The notes: generated by a model not told the origin, from the letters alone. A stretch of DNA of 64,000 bases from Stentor coeruleus (GCA_001970955.1 MPUH01000013.1:1-64000), one strand, 5' to 3'. Shown: positions 20,290 to 32,309, counted from the stretch's first letter. Program-made: numbers and translations.

Positions 20290-21240
20290 AATTAAGTATT
20301 TAAAATATTTTGATTGGAATGAGTTTTGTATGAATTTAAGGAAGAATGATGTGGGAAAAAAGCAGAAATGGTTTTTTGAAGGAGGTTGTGTAGGAAAAAG
20401 ATATAATATGATTAGATGAGAATGATGCTGAGTGTTTTTTTGATGATTTGAAAATAGTTATGGAAGAAGTTAGAGTATTGATAATAAGAGATGAATTTTT
20501 TTTTGTGGTTAATTAGGTTGAGTTTGTAGGAAAATGAGGATGAAAAATATGATTGATAGGCTTTATTGTGGGGTATGAATTTTATTAATACGAATCTGCT
20601 TAAAGAGAATAACTTTCTATTATTAAGTAACTTTAGATCATAACTAATCCTATTTTATAACTTCATATAGCATATTTCATAAAAAAAATTACCTACAAAA
20701 TTTAACTTTTCTTAAAATTGCCAGCCTACCTAACACCTTCAAACTCTATAAATACAATCAATTATTGTTATAAACTTATTATCAAACTACTAAGTTAGCG
20801 CATTTTTCAAACAAAAATCTTTAACATTTTGTCATAACAGTATCTTTGATATATTATATTTTATAATCAGTCCTTCATTTAAATCATAAAATACTTCTCA
20901 AACAACTTCATACCTTATTTTCCAAAAATTATCCCCTAAACTTTATCACATAATAAACCTCAACTTTCAAATTAAAATCAAAGTTTTCACCTCAATATCA
21001 ATCAAAGCCGCCTAAATCCAAAATCTAGCCTCACAATCCAATACAAAAAAATCCTAATCTTTTCTTACTAAAATTTGCATTCCCTATGCATTCCTTCTAA
21101 AAACCAAAACCAAATCACTTTTTCCCTAATCCCCCATCTCTATTCTTTAAAAAATCTTCATAAACAATAACACCACATTATATCAATAACTTAAAAATCA
21201 AGCCGTATATAAGACTTTAAATATCAAATAATAAACAAAA
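20290..21240. other. Spacer upstream of the calcium-channel gene
   Basis: G-rich on the + strand to about 20580 (3' flank of the coiled-coil gene), then strikingly A/C-rich to the channel ATG. Bases 20941-21000 have 14 C and 1 G. No gene seen; the channel promoter must lie here. Confidence 0.6.
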
Positions 21241-24200
21241 ATGAATAGTGAACTAATATCAGAGTATCCCAAAAACCCAAACACCAATCCAGAAGTTAAA
21301 ACTCGTCCTTTCGCTAATTTGCTTCATGAATCAAATGCTAAAACTTATCAGCCTCAATTGAAACCATATATAAAATTGCCAAGCATTTCAATATTGTCAC
21401 ATCAACCCAAAAGGTATGCTCGTGGGTATTCATTAAGAAGTTTGTCACATATTCCTAATTCAAATAAAGACTTTAAAAACGGTGATTACATTGATATAAT
21501 TAAACTTAGGCCTTTGACCTCATATGAGGAAATTGATCTTTATGCTGACAAATATCCTTTACTTGATTTCCGTAAAGCTTTAATGATGTGCAAATGCGCA
21601 GTTTCTGAGTTTTGTCAACTGGTGATTTTTCACCAGTGGTTCGAGTATTTTATAATAGCTGTGATTTTGGGTAATACCGTGCTTTTGTCTTTAACTGACC
21701 AATCAAGTGAACAAACTGTACTTGATGCTTTAGACTTTACGTTTTTGATTATTTATACAATAGAGATGGCATTGAAAATCGGAGGTTTGGGGCTGGTTTT
21801 TAAAAACACAAGCTATTTTAGGGATTATTGGAACATTTTAGATTCTATTATTGTTATTACCGGCTGGGTGTCTAATCAGGGAACAACCAGTGTAAATATC
21901 TCATCATTGAGAACTTTAAGGATTCTAAGACCTTTAAGAGGAATAACATCTATCAGTGGACTAAGAGTTCTTTTTATAGCATTGGTTACAAGTATAAAAC
22001 AACTTTTAGCTTCATTATTTTTGCTTTTGATATTTCTAGTTATTTTCGCCATCGCCGCCTTGCAGTTATGGTCTGGAATCTTAAAAAACCACTGTGTTGA
22101 TATTCACAGTGGAGTTGACACAGGGATTATTTGTGGTGATTATACCTGCCCAGATCAAACTTTTTGTATAGAAGTACTTGACAACCCTCAATATGGAGTG
22201 ACAAATTTCGACAACCTACTCTCAGCAACTTTAATTGTTTTTCAATGTATAACCCTAGAAGGATGGACTGATGTTCTATTCAACGTCCAAAAAGCTTTTA
22301 GTCGCTGGGCTGTTATCTACTTTGTCCTTCTTACTTTTACCGGGGCTTATCTTTTAGTAAACTTAACTCTAGCTGTTATCAAAGGTGCTTTTACTGTAGC
22401 TATGGATGAAGTCAGAGCTAAAAAAAACCAAGAAAAAGATCAAGATACTGTTGTGCATACAAATGAATTAGCTAGGCAAATTAGAGAAATCAGAGACCAT
22501 AGAACAGGGATAATTTCACAATATGATGGGTCGATTAATTCTGAATCAGACTCAGAAAACTCTAATTCTTATGATGATGATGAATCTCCAAAAAGAAAAT
22601 CTATTATGATTAGAAGAAACTCACTATTGTTTAATAATTATGTTGAAAGCTATAATACTGGGATTAGTAGAGTTACTTCTAATATTGGTAGAACTATTAC
22701 TAAAAGAAGTACTATGAAATATCAGAGACAGATTACAAATGGTCTTGAACTTGGAGATTCGAATTCTTTAACTCCACATTTAATGTCAATGAATAGTAGT
22801 ATAAAAGTTAACAAATCATTGTATAAATCACTTGGATCACTTTCTAGGGCACAGATTAAGGTACAGTTAATATGTGAAAATCCGTATATTTCAGACTCAG
22901 TTGAGAATGTGATTCCAAAGAAAAAAGGATATGAAGCTTTGGATACAATGAGTTTTCAAAGTAGGTATTGCTTTAGATATAAAATTGGAGATGAGAAACT
23001 TGTTGGTATGGATGAGATTGAAGAACAAATTTATAGTGAGGTTGAAGAATTTGTACACAAAGAAAAACTTCCTTTGCAGAAACTGTTCCAGAAAGAATCT
23101 TTAAAACATACAAGCAAAATTGCATTTGTTAAAGTTAAAGTTGGTGCTATGCAGTTTATTAAGTGTATAAAAGAAAGAGATAACATAACAAAAAATATAA
23201 TCGCTATATGGACAGATGTCACTGAATCCCGAGGTGTACGTATTAGTATCATCCAAAGTCTTTCCAACATGAACTATCGTATCTGGAAATCAGGTCTCCA
23301 AGGTTTTTTCGAAAAACTAACAACCCCAATCCGCGCTTTAATCCTATCAAAGCACTTTACAATTTTCATAACATTAATCGTCCTGTCCAATATCGTCACC
23401 TTATCTCTAAACCGATATGGTATGTACGCAACTATGGAAGCAAATCTTGCATTAATGAATACAATTTTCACAATAATCTTCGCTATAGAAATGGGTTTTA
23501 AAATAATTGGCCTTGGGATAATCCAATATAGTAGAGATACAATGAATTATATGGATGGAATTGTAACTATTTTAAGTATTATCGAATTGATTTTTATATC
23601 AAAAGCAGGCTCAGCTATATCCGCTTTTCGTGGTGTGAGGATTTTCCGATTAATTCGTGTTGTTCGTATAGTGCGACTTTTTCGTTATATGCAATCAATG
23701 GCACATATTTTCCATGTTATATCGAAAACTATATCTAAATTTATATACCTTGCGTTATTTTTATTGTTACTGATTATTATATACAGTCTTTTAGGGATTA
23801 AAATTTTTGCTGGCAAGCTTGATATTAATATAACAAGAAGTACTTTTGATACTTTTCATTGGGCTTTTGTGACGATATTCCAAGTTTTGACTCTTGAAAA
23901 CTGGCAAAGTGTCCTTTTTAGCGTTATGAAGTCTGATGTTGGACCTGCTAGCGCTTTATTTTTAGTGTCTTGGATTTTTCTAGGGAATTACGTTGTGTTG
24001 AATTTGTTTTTAGCTATTTTGTTAGATGCATTTAGTGAAACTGATGATGATATGATTGACTTGGTACATGAAGATTCTTCTGACCCTAAAAATAATGTTA
24101 ATAGGACAAGAACTTCATTGTATAAAAATTTCAATGAAAAACTTAATAAGAAAAGGGAAGATTTGAAGAAAAAAATTGAAGAGTTTCAAGAAGATGATAG

Positions 24201-26862
24201 TGAACAAGATAATGAAATGGTGCATTTGAATTCTATAAGTAGACTAGAATCTCTTTATGATGGAATTGATTGTATAAAAAGCTATAAGATTTTTTCAAAG
24301 ACAAACAAAGCGAGGATTTTTTGTATGAAAGTATCAGGGAGTTCGAGATTTGAAGGGTTTATATTTTTTGTTATTGTTGTGAGTAGTGTGAAATTGGTTG
24401 TCGATACTTATATGAAAAATACTACTAATATTTCAACTTATATTGATGTGGCTATAACTTTTACATTTGCTGGAGAGTTTATTATTAAAAGTATCGCATT
24501 TGGTTTAGTTAATGATAAAGGCACATATCTTAGAGACTGGTGGAATGTGACTGATTTTATTATTGTTGTGGTTTCAATAATAGATTTTGCGTTTTCTAGT
24601 ATTTCGATTAAGTATATCAAAGTGTTTAGGTTACTTAGAACTTTGAGGCCACTTAGGTTTATTTCTCATAATGTGTCTATGAAAATTGTTGTCAAGGCGC
24701 TTTTAGAATCAATTGTTGCGATTATTAATGTTGTTGTTGTGTGTATGATAGTATGGCTTATGTTTGCGATTTTAGGAGTTTCGCTGTTTGGAGGGAAACT
24801 TTATTCCTGTAAGAATTCTTTGATAACAACGAAAGATGTATGTATAAGCCAAGGATATGCGTGGGAGTCAAAATACCCAAACTACGACAATATCATAAAT
24901 GCAATGATAACTCTTTTTATTCTAAGTTCCTTAGAAGGTTGGCCTGATATTATGTATACCGCAATAGATGCTGTTGATATAGATATAGCACCAGTTTACA
25001 ACTATAACCCTTATGTTGCTTATTATTTTATATCCTTTGTATTTGTTGGTGCCCTTTTCTTCCTAAACTTATTTATTGGTGTGATTTTCGATAAGTTCAA
25101 TGAAGCCAAAGCAAGTGAAACTCATTTATCAGCATTAGTTCTTAATAAAGAGCAAGTCATGTGGGTAGAAATGCAAAGGCTCATAATCAATTCTAAACTT
25201 AAACTTGAAAACAACATCCAAAACCATACAGGAATCAGAGCTTTTTTATTCAAAATCATAAAAAGCGACTACTTCCAATATTTTATCCTAGTCTGTATAG
25301 TCCTTAACATGGTCCAAATGGCTATTTATTATGAAAACTCTCCTCGTCTCTACACATCTTCTTTAGAAACTGTAAATTTAATATTCACAATAATTTTCAT
25401 CATGGAAGCATTAGTCAAACTTATAGCAAATGGAGTTATAGAGTACTTTAAAAACAACTGGAACAAATTCGACTTTTTTGTCGCTATAACTTCAGCCCTA
25501 GATCTATTTATGACATACTTTTTCAGCAACAGTANTAACATGGTCCAAATGGCTATTTATTATGAAAACTCTCCTCATCTCTACACATCTTCTTTAGAAA
25601 CTGTAAATTTAATATTCACAATAATTTTCATCATAGAAGCATTAGTCAAACTTATAGCAAATGGAGTTATAGAGTACTTTAAAAACAACTGGAACAAATT
25701 TGACTTTTTTGTCGCTATAACTTCAGCCCTAGATCTATTTATGACATACTTTTTCAGCAACAGTATCTCTTTATTAAGACTTGCCCCTCAACTCATAAGA
25801 ATTCTCAAAGTTCTTAGGGTCTCACGATTAGTCAGACTTTTTAAAATCCTCAAACCCTTACAAAACCTATTAACCATAATGACATATTCTCTACCTGCTA
25901 TTATGAATGTCCTAAGCCTTTTATTACTAATATTCTTCATATACTCTGTATTAGGAGTTTATCTATTTGGCGATATCGAAAAAAGTGGTAGTATTGACAG
26001 TTATTCGAATTTCACAAATTTCGGTATGGCTATGATAACACTTTTCCGATGCTCAACAGGAGAAAACTGGTATATTATAATGCAAGATTTCTATGATTCT
26101 CATGGTATTATTCTTAGTTGTTTCTATTTTATGAGTTTTATAACAATCTCAACTTTCGTTATGTTCAATCTTTTTATTATGGTTATTTTACAAAATTATG
26201 ATGATTATATGAGCAATCCTGATAGTGTTATAAAAAACTTTTATAAAGATTTTAAAGAAGTTAAGCTTGTATGGACTAATCATTGTAAAGATGAAATTAT
26301 ACATTTTAAATATTTAAGGGAAATTATGTATGAATTAGGTGAGGAATTGGGTGTTAATTATGATGTGGATTATGAGAAGTTGTCGAGAATTTTAGCATCT
26401 TTGAATCTTGAAGTTGATAGTGATGGGTCGGTTTATTTTAAAGATTTTTTATATGCGTTGCTTAGGAGGAAATATGCGAAGAAACTTAAGTATAATTCGA
26501 ATGCGAAAAAAGTTATGGTGAAAGAAGAGGGATCGACGAAGAAAAAACTTAAAAAAATGAAAACCAAAGTTAAGTTTAGGTCGAATATACATGTGAGGAC
26601 AAGTAGAGTGTTTTCGAGTTCAGTTAATACAGGAAATTGTTTTATGGAAATGATGTGCGCGAAGTCAACATTTAATGCATGGAAGAAATATGTGGAAAGA
26701 AGGAAAGAAAGATGCTTGAGGACTTTTGAAAGTGTGAGTATCACGCCAAGGGATTTTGAAGAAGACTACCCTGGTATTATAAGTTTTAAATCAGGAGATA
26801 CTAACAAATCTGTGTTGATAAAAAGCTCAAATTCTTTAAACAGTGACAAAATAAATATATAA
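21241..26862 (+). CDS. Four-domain voltage-gated calcium channel alpha subunit
   Basis: As read this is 1873 residues; about 1796 if the duplication at 25305-25765 is collapsed. Four repeats of six membrane segments are visible. S4 voltage sensors carry spaced arginines (LRTLRILRPLRG; FRLIRVVRIVRLFR; FRLLRTLRPLRF; LRVSRLVRLFK). The pore loops read TLEGW, TLENW, SLEGW and TGENW, so the selectivity ring is Glu-Glu-Glu-Glu, typical of calcium channels, not sodium channels or NALCN. A C-terminal EF-hand-like region lies around KLSRILASLNLEVDSDG. Domains I and II are joined by a linker of about 280 residues, rich in Ser and charge. In ciliates such channels carry the action potential behind ciliary reversal or contraction; that role is inferred. 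Confidence 0.95.
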   Translation: MNSELISEYPKNPNTNPEVKTRPFANLLHESNAKTYQPQLKPYIKLPSISILSHQPKRYARGYSLRSLSHIPNSNKDFKNGDYIDIIKLRPLTSYEEIDLYADKYPLLDFRKALMMCKCAVSEFCQLVIFHQWFEYFIIAVILGNTVLLSLTDQSSEQTVLDALDFTFLIIYTIEMALKIGGLGLVFKNTSYFRDYWNILDSIIVITGWVSNQGTTSVNISSLRTLRILRPLRGITSISGLRVLFIALVTSIKQLLASLFLLLIFLVIFAIAALQLWSGILKNHCVDIHSGVDTGIICGDYTCPDQTFCIEVLDNPQYGVTNFDNLLSATLIVFQCITLEGWTDVLFNVQKAFSRWAVIYFVLLTFTGAYLLVNLTLAVIKGAFTVAMDEVRAKKNQEKDQDTVVHTNELARQIREIRDHRTGIISQYDGSINSESDSENSNSYDDDESPKRKSIMIRRNSLLFNNYVESYNTGISRVTSNIGRTITKRSTMKYQRQITNGLELGDSNSLTPHLMSMNSSIKVNKSLYKSLGSLSRAQIKVQLICENPYISDSVENVIPKKKGYEALDTMSFQSRYCFRYKIGDEKLVGMDEIEEQIYSEVEEFVHKEKLPLQKLFQKESLKHTSKIAFVKVKVGAMQFIKCIKERDNITKNIIAIWTDVTESRGVRISIIQSLSNMNYRIWKSGLQGFFEKLTTPIRALILSKHFTIFITLIVLSNIVTLSLNRYGMYATMEANLALMNTIFTIIFAIEMGFKIIGLGIIQYSRDTMNYMDGIVTILSIIELIFISKAGSAISAFRGVRIFRLIRVVRIVRLFRYMQSMAHIFHVISKTISKFIYLALFLLLLIIIYSLLGIKIFAGKLDINITRSTFDTFHWAFVTIFQVLTLENWQSVLFSVMKSDVGPASALFLVSWIFLGNYVVLNLFLAILLDAFSETDDDMIDLVHEDSSDPKNNVNRTRTSLYKNFNEKLNKKREDLKKKIEEFQEDDSEQDNEMVHLNSISRLESLYDGIDCIKSYKIFSKTNKARIFCMKVSGSSRFEGFIFFVIVVSSVKLVVDTYMKNTTNISTYIDVAITFTFAGEFIIKSIAFGLVNDKGTYLRDWWNVTDFIIVVVSIIDFAFSSISIKYIKVFRLLRTLRPLRFISHNVSMKIVVKALLESIVAIINVVVVCMIVWLMFAILGVSLFGGKLYSCKNSLITTKDVCISQGYAWESKYPNYDNIINAMITLFILSSLEGWPDIMYTAIDAVDIDIAPVYNYNPYVAYYFISFVFVGALFFLNLFIGVIFDKFNEAKASETHLSALVLNKEQVMWVEMQRLIINSKLKLENNIQNHTGIRAFLFKIIKSDYFQYFILVCIVLNMVQMAIYYENSPRLYTSSLETVNLIFTIIFIMEALVKLIANGVIEYFKNNWNKFDFFVAITSALDLFMTYFFSNSXNMVQMAIYYENSPHLYTSSLETVNLIFTIIFIIEALVKLIANGVIEYFKNNWNKFDFFVAITSALDLFMTYFFSNSISLLRLAPQLIRILKVLRVSRLVRLFKILKPLQNLLTIMTYSLPAIMNVLSLLLLIFFIYSVLGVYLFGDIEKSGSIDSYSNFTNFGMAMITLFRCSTGENWYIIMQDFYDSHGIILSCFYFMSFITISTFVMFNLFIMVILQNYDDYMSNPDSVIKNFYKDFKEVKLVWTNHCKDEIIHFKYLREIMYELGEELGVNYDVDYEKLSRILASLNLEVDSDGSVYFKDFLYALLRRKYAKKLKYNSNAKKVMVKEEGSTKKKLKKMKTKVKFRSNIHVRTSRVFSSSVNTGNCFMEMMCAKSTFNAWKKYVERRKERCLRTFESVSITPRDFEEDYPGIISFKSGDTNKSVLIKSSNSLNSDKINI
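25305..25765. repeat. Duplicated 230-bp block around a single N, inside the channel
   Basis: Copy 1 (25305-25534) and copy 2 (25536-25765) flank N at 25535 and differ at three bases. The block encodes S1-S3 of domain IV, so as written these segments appear twice. The period, 231, is a multiple of three, which hides the error from frame checks. It is best read as two overlapping contig ends left unmerged. Confidence 0.93.
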
Positions 26863-27517
26863 TAATATGCTGTGAAGTGTCAATAGGATTTTAATATAAA
26901 ATTTGTTTAAGAAGTGGGCTGATTGCTTTTAAGTGTCTTTTTCTTGAAAATTATTTTGGTATTGAGATGATTAAATAGTTTTTACTATAAATTTTTGTAG
27001 TTTTTATTCTAATTCTATATTTAGGTAATATTTTAACTTAAGATTTTTGGTAGCATGCTGATTGAAATAATTGGTTTTTTGATTGCAAAATGTAATCAAT
27101 ATATCACATTCTAATAACCATATGATGATTATTTATAGTATATATTCTTTTATCTGAAATGCCCATTTTATATTAGATTTAGTTAAATTTCTGGTATTTA
27201 ATTATTACTTAAAGCAGATTGATAACACACTGAGTTCATCACAAAAATATTATACACAAGCATAACTAACAATTTCTTACACAAAAACCCTATTAACAAA
27301 ATCTTCTTATCCATAACCATAATATACCAGAAAATCATAAACTTCTTAAAAAATAATATCTAAAAATATTCCTTATATTATTTAATAATCATAATAATCT
27401 CTCTACAATAATCAAACCATCCTTTCATATACAAAAACCCTAATAATCTTCTAATATTTATACCAAAACCTAATATCCTAATTAATTCTCCTAAAAATTC
27501 TAAAACGTGAATATATT
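26863..27517. other. Intergenic spacer
   Basis: G/T-rich 3' flank of the channel to about 27080, then A/C-rich 5' flank of the next rightward gene. No gene seen. Confidence 0.6.
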
Positions 27518-29173
27518 ATGAACAAATACTCGCACCTTGAAAAAAGGTCCTTATCCAATAGATACCTCCCACCTCTTCTTAACCCAATAATAACAGAAGA
27601 GTCTAGTGGCAAGTTAAGTCCTATAGACAGGCAGTTGAAAGTCAATAAATTAAGCATTTTAACTCAACTTGAAAATAAAAAAGCTCATCGAACTTCAAAT
27701 ATCAACCCAATCTTCCTACCAATCAAAAAAGACAATGTTGAAATCAAATATACACATAGTAATAAAGACTTTAACTTACTATTACAAAGTATTGACCTTA
27801 TTACTAATGATAAAGAAGATAGCTACTATAAAAATATTAGAGAAGGGGAAATTTTGACTATAAGTCTTAATGAGAATATGGTTCATTATTTCAAAGTCAG
27901 ATGTAATGGCAAAAGGTCGCCTTTAAAAGTTAATATAAGGAGAAATAAAGGGATGATTAAAACTTTTGTATCGAAAAGTGTTGAGAGACCAAATCAAGAA
28001 AATGCAGACTATGTGTTTTTATTGGATAAGTTTGAGATATTTGAGAATGGGATGAAGTTTCCATATAACTACTTGTATATTAGTGTGGAAGCTTTAACTG
28101 ATGTAGAGTTCTCTATTGGTATAACTTTTGGTAAAATCAATAATGTTTATATACCACATGAACCATCAGAAAAACCTATAAGAAGTTTATGCAGGGACAT
28201 TGAAGAACTGAGGAACAATGAAGAACTTCGAAACAAGTTCAATAAAAAAATTGGCCATCTTATCAAACAACATAAAGGTCACTACTCGAAAACATCAAAA
28301 AGTAAAAATTTTCTTAAACTTAATAAAAACATCACAGTCTCTAGTACAGATCGACTTTTATACTCATGGGAAGAAAAAAAAAACCAAGTTCTTCATAGAA
28401 AATTCTTAAAAGCTTTAGAAAAAAAAGAAAAAGCAATCCGAACAATAAACAAAAAAGCTATTCAATCCCAGCTTGAACAAATCCAAAAACAACAGCAAGA
28501 AAAAAAAGATCAAAGTCTCAGATCATGCAAAAAATGGGTAACTTTCTTATCTTTTTTGCAATCAGCCTCCAAATTCCGCTCAATAATCAAAGAAACTCGT
28601 ATCAAAATTATTAATAAACTACAAAAAAACGCAGCAGCTAGACGTATCCAAAAATCATTTAAAGGTAAATTTATCAACGAAAACATCGAAATTACAATTT
28701 TACTAAAATCAAGAAATGCTCTTCTTATGTATTTGCACAACCTCCATAAACCAAATAGTAATTTCTCAAACATAATGCTTATGAAAACAATAACTCTATC
28801 CGCAGTAAACAACAAAACTTTCTTCGCTTTCAATATGTTTATAGATAAAATAATATATATACAAAAAACAGTCAAACTGTTTTTAGAAACAACAAGGTTT
28901 CGGTTTGAAGAAATACTTAAGCTTTGGAATATTCTTATGTCAAAACTTGTTAGTAGAGGGTCAACAGTTCATTTAAACAGGTATATAAAAATAACATCTC
29001 ACGTGAGAAATTATGTTATAAAACAATACTATTCTCAAAAGCTCAAAGAGCATTTAGCATCTAAAACATTAAAGCATCAAAACCAAAAAAAAAATACACC
29101 TTTCAACTATCTTCCTTCTGAAACGGTACTCAAACAGCTTATTGAGCAAGCAGCGGGCATGGTCAGTTCTTAG
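27518..29173 (+). CDS. 551-residue paralogue A: beta domain plus IQ-like helices
   Basis: I do not know this family. It shares length, ends and layout with the gene at 39358-41013. Both begin MNKYS. A low-complexity head (1-85) is followed by a beta-rich domain (about 95-215) with [12 protein letters not shown] and the strand pair [22 protein letters not shown] long charged helix comes next (about 270-340), then arginine-rich IQ-like helices ([23 protein letters not shown]), which may bind calmodulin. The end is [17 protein letters not shown] ciliary or cytoskeletal role is a guess. The stop is 20 nt before the RPN11 start on the same strand. Confidence 0.85.
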   Translation: MNKYSHLEKRSLSNRYLPPLLNPIITEESSGKLSPIDRQLKVNKLSILTQLENKKAHRTSNINPIFLPIKKDNVEIKYTHSNKDFNLLLQSIDLITNDKEDSYYKNIREGEILTISLNENMVHYFKVRCNGKRSPLKVNIRRNKGMIKTFVSKSVERPNQENADYVFLLDKFEIFENGMKFPYNYLYISVEALTDVEFSIGITFGKINNVYIPHEPSEKPIRSLCRDIEELRNNEELRNKFNKKIGHLIKQHKGHYSKTSKSKNFLKLNKNITVSSTDRLLYSWEEKKNQVLHRKFLKALEKKEKAIRTINKKAIQSQLEQIQKQQQEKKDQSLRSCKKWVTFLSFLQSASKFRSIIKETRIKIINKLQKNAAARRIQKSFKGKFINENIEITILLKSRNALLMYLHNLHKPNSNFSNIMLMKTITLSAVNNKTFFAFNMFIDKIIYIQKTVKLFLETTRFRFEEILKLWNILMSKLVSRGSTVHLNRYIKITSHVRNYVIKQYYSQKLKEHLASKTLKHQNQKKNTPFNYLPSETVLKQLIEQAAGMVSS

Positions 29174-29193
29174 CTATATTAAGTATAATAAAA

Positions 29194-30114
29194 ATGGATC
29201 TGAGAATGCTATCAAGCCAGTTAGGCCGGCAATCAGGTGCTGGTGATATCCAACTCGTGGACACAAGTGAACAGATCTACATCTCTTCTTTAGCCTTACT
29301 AAAAATGCTTAAACACGGTCGTGCAGGTGTACCTCTTGAAGTCATGGGTTTACTCTTAGGTGAACTAGTTGATGATTACACCGTACGTGTTGTTGATGTT
29401 TTTGCTATGCCTCAATCAGGTACTGGAGTAAGTGTTGAATCAATAGATGAAGCTTTTCAAATCAACATGACAGAAATGCTTAAACTTACAGGTAGAGGGG
29501 AAATGGTTGTAGGCTGGTATCATTCACATCCTGGATTTGGATGTTGGCTTAGTGGTGTAGATATGAATACTCAACAAAGTTTTGAACAACAATTATCAAG
29601 AGCTGTCGCTGTTGTCATTGATCCTATTCAAAGTGTTAGAGGAAAAGTTGTTATTGATGCTTTTAGGCTTATAAATCCACAGGTACTTATGAGAGGAATG
29701 GAACCTAGACAGACTACTTCGAATATTGGACATTTGAATAAACCGTCTATAACAGCTTTGTTACATGGGCTTAATAGGCATTATTATTCTTTGGCTATAA
29801 ATTATAGGAAAAATGAACTTGAGCAATCGATGCTGTTGAATTTGCAGAAAAAAAAATGGGTGCAAGGGTTGAAGGTTGAAGATTTTAAGAAAAGGGAAGA
29901 AGAGAATTTGAAAACTGTTGAGGAAATGCTGAGTTTAGCGGAAAATTATAATAAGTGGATACAGGATGAGATGAAAAAGACTAAGCAGGAGATGGTGGTT
30001 AGTACGGTTGGGAAATTGGACCCGAAGAAAAGGTTAGAGCAGGATGTTGATAGTGTTATGACTCAGAATATACTTCATTCACTTGGTTCTATGATAGATA
30101 CGGTTATTTTTTAG
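29194..30114 (+). CDS. RPN11: 26S proteasome lid deubiquitinase RPN11 (PSMD14)
   Basis: This 306-residue protein is collinear with RPN11/POH1. It has an MPN+ domain with the JAMM zinc site: Glu49, then His110-x-His112 in [11 protein letters not shown] and Asp123. It removes ubiquitin chains from substrates as they enter the proteasome and works paired with RPN8 in the lid. The C-terminal helices that join the lid bundle are present (about 215-306). The length matches the family, and the start is the first ATG, 20 nt after the preceding gene. C-rich codons near the start give way to G-rich ones toward the end. Confidence 0.97.
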   Translation: MDLRMLSSQLGRQSGAGDIQLVDTSEQIYISSLALLKMLKHGRAGVPLEVMGLLLGELVDDYTVRVVDVFAMPQSGTGVSVESIDEAFQINMTEMLKLTGRGEMVVGWYHSHPGFGCWLSGVDMNTQQSFEQQLSRAVAVVIDPIQSVRGKVVIDAFRLINPQVLMRGMEPRQTTSNIGHLNKPSITALLHGLNRHYYSLAINYRKNELEQSMLLNLQKKKWVQGLKVEDFKKREEENLKTVEEMLSLAENYNKWIQDEMKKTKQEMVVSTVGKLDPKKRLEQDVDSVMTQNILHSLGSMIDTVIF

Positions 30115-30409
30115 ATAGATAAACTTGGGTTGATGAAGTTGGTTTGGTTTAGGATGTTGGATTTTATGATAGATGTATATGCTTTTTTATGTTGATTTAG
30201 AAATGAATTAAATAATTTATTAGGGTATTTTTTGTGTTGATTTAGAAATGAGTTAAATAATATTCCCATATCAAACACATCCATCATTAAATCCTCAACT
30301 TAACTACCTATCAAAAAACTTCCAACAAAAACACCCAAAAATTAAAAACCCTTCACATTTTCTTCTTTTCTATCACAAATGAAACATTAATTACTAATCA
30401 AAATTCACA

Positions 30410-31816
30410 TCAAATATTTTGTATCGGACTTAGCAAATTATATCCCCACGAAGCAATATTCCTCCTCCTCCTCTCATCATGGAATCTTGATGGGCAATTC
30501 GGTTTACACATCATATCCATAGTATTATGACTCGGTAAATCTTCTAAAAAGCTTCTATTACAAGACAAAATTTTCCTATGAGACCCTCTAGTAACATTAG
30601 TAGAAATCTCATTTTTATACTTAGCCACTTCTTCTTGAAGCTTTTCTTTTTCTTCAGCAAGTTTCTTGACTTCATAAGCATATGACAAAACATCATAATT
30701 ATTCTTCAAATCTTCTATAACTTTAAGGTTTTCCTTAAGTTTTGTATTTAAAATCTCAGAAGCTTTTCTATACCTCCCCAGCTTTTCATTAATTTTTTTG
30801 CATTGTGAATTCGATATCCTCAACAACTCCTCAAGGTTTTGGTTTTTTTTCTTAAGTTCCAATATTATCTGGTTGTCCCCAAGTTGGAAATGTGTGAATT
30901 CATGACAACGTAAATAATCTTCAAAGCTTTTTTCAATAAATCTTGACCCTCCAGATAGTTTAGAAAGCTCTTCACCAAGATTTCCAATCGACTCATGTTC
31001 TGATGTATTAAACTCACTATCTCTTTCTTGATATTCTTTAAGATTTCGTTTAAGGTCTTCATTTTCTCTTATAAGAATCGTTATTTTATCAGTAAAAGTT
31101 TCAAGTTTGTTATGAAAAGCTTTTTTTATTTCCTCTGACAATTGTTCAAGGATTTTTTTTTCGTTAACCAAATTTTTTATTTCTTCAGTTGCCATGAATA
31201 ATTCATGCTTCAATTTAAAATTACTGTTAGTGATTTCTCTGTTTTTTTGAAATTCAATTGAAAGTTCTTCTTCTTTGATCTCAAGAAGACGTTCTAATTC
31301 TAGTCTTGGGTCTATGAAAGTGAATTTTTTCATTAGTCCTTTATGAAGTTTTATTGAAGCTGACTCTTGGGTTTGAATTGACAATTTTTTACGCTTGTCC
31401 CTTTTTCTACAGCTTTTTGGAGTTTGGGCCAAAAGGCACATTTTTTCATCTTCTTGCGCTAGTTTGACTTCTAGATCGCGGATTTCCATTACAGACTGAT
31501 GCCTGTGTTTACGGAGACGAGCAATTTTTTCGTTAACAAATTCGAGGTCTCCTCGGAGTTCTTTGATTTCTTTGTTTTTATAGTTTATGTCTTCTTTAAG
31601 CAGAGCTATTTGGTCTTTTTTCCTCTCACATTTCTCCATACTTTGCTTTAAAAGTTTCTTCGACTCAGTCAAATGTGTTGCTAGCATTTCGAATTCAACA
31701 CTTTTCATTTGTAAAGAATTCTGGATGTTGAGGTTATGTTTTTCAAGATTGTTGCATTTTTTTTTCTCTTCGTAGAATTTATCTCTCCATTGTTCATCGG
31801 TTGTATCAGCTGACAT
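30410..31816 (-). CDS. Long coiled-coil protein, unknown
   Basis: This 468-residue protein is largely one interrupted coiled coil (about 10-130, 170-285 and 320-410). Basic hinge segments sit at about 134-147 (KSCRKRDKRKK) and at the C-terminus (RRRRN). There is no motor, nucleotide-binding or membrane motif. It is probably a structural or centrosomal/ciliary protein, but that is only inference from form. The 295-bp gap from RPN11 shows the sharpest strand-composition switch in the window: 30121-30180 has 18 G and 1 C, while 30301-30360 has 17 C and no G. Confidence 0.85.
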   Translation of the reverse strand: MSADTTDEQWRDKFYEEKKKCNNLEKHNLNIQNSLQMKSVEFEMLATHLTESKKLLKQSMEKCERKKDQIALLKEDINYKNKEIKELRGDLEFVNEKIARLRKHRHQSVMEIRDLEVKLAQEDEKMCLLAQTPKSCRKRDKRKKLSIQTQESASIKLHKGLMKKFTFIDPRLELERLLEIKEEELSIEFQKNREITNSNFKLKHELFMATEEIKNLVNEKKILEQLSEEIKKAFHNKLETFTDKITILIRENEDLKRNLKEYQERDSEFNTSEHESIGNLGEELSKLSGGSRFIEKSFEDYLRCHEFTHFQLGDNQIILELKKKNQNLEELLRISNSQCKKINEKLGRYRKASEILNTKLKENLKVIEDLKNNYDVLSYAYEVKKLAEEKEKLQEEVAKYKNEISTNVTRGSHRKILSCNRSFLEDLPSHNTMDMMCKPNCPSRFHDERRRRNIASWGYNLLSPIQNI

Positions 31817-32309
31817 AGGATTACTACTATTAACAGTATTAGTATTTAAATGTTAAAAATTTGTTTTATGTTTATAAAAAATAGATGTTGATGGCACTGA
31901 AAAAAAATTATTTATCGATGTTTAAAGATAGCTAATATGTAAGATTTAAATAGTAAATATGGTTTGAGGAAATTATGATTAAATTTACTAATTAGTGTAA
32001 GGAAGATTATAAAAAGAGATGGGGATAATAAAATACAGAAAGTTCGAATGTGGCAGTTAGGATGTTTTGATAAGATTAGATGAAAGAAATTTTACCAAAA
32101 TATCGGTTTGTGTGAGGAAAATACTAATTAAATAATTGAAAATATTAAAGAAAGATAGGTACGAATATTATGATAAAAATATTTGTGAAAATTTAAATAT
32201 GAGTAATAAAATATTTTGGCTGAGATATAGTCTTTTTGTGATTATTGTTATACTTATAAAGTATTTTATAAGGGTTATAGATATTTTTAACTAGATTTTA
32301 CAGAAAAGA
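31817..32309. other. Intergenic spacer
   Basis: G- and A-rich on the + strand, as expected upstream of the leftward coiled-coil gene, with AT-rich sequence near 32220-32300. No gene seen. Confidence 0.55.

Noticed and set aside
25305-25765. Calcium channel with extra membrane segments in domain IV
   Set aside because: The extra S1-S3 is the duplicated block around the N, not a real extra half-domain.
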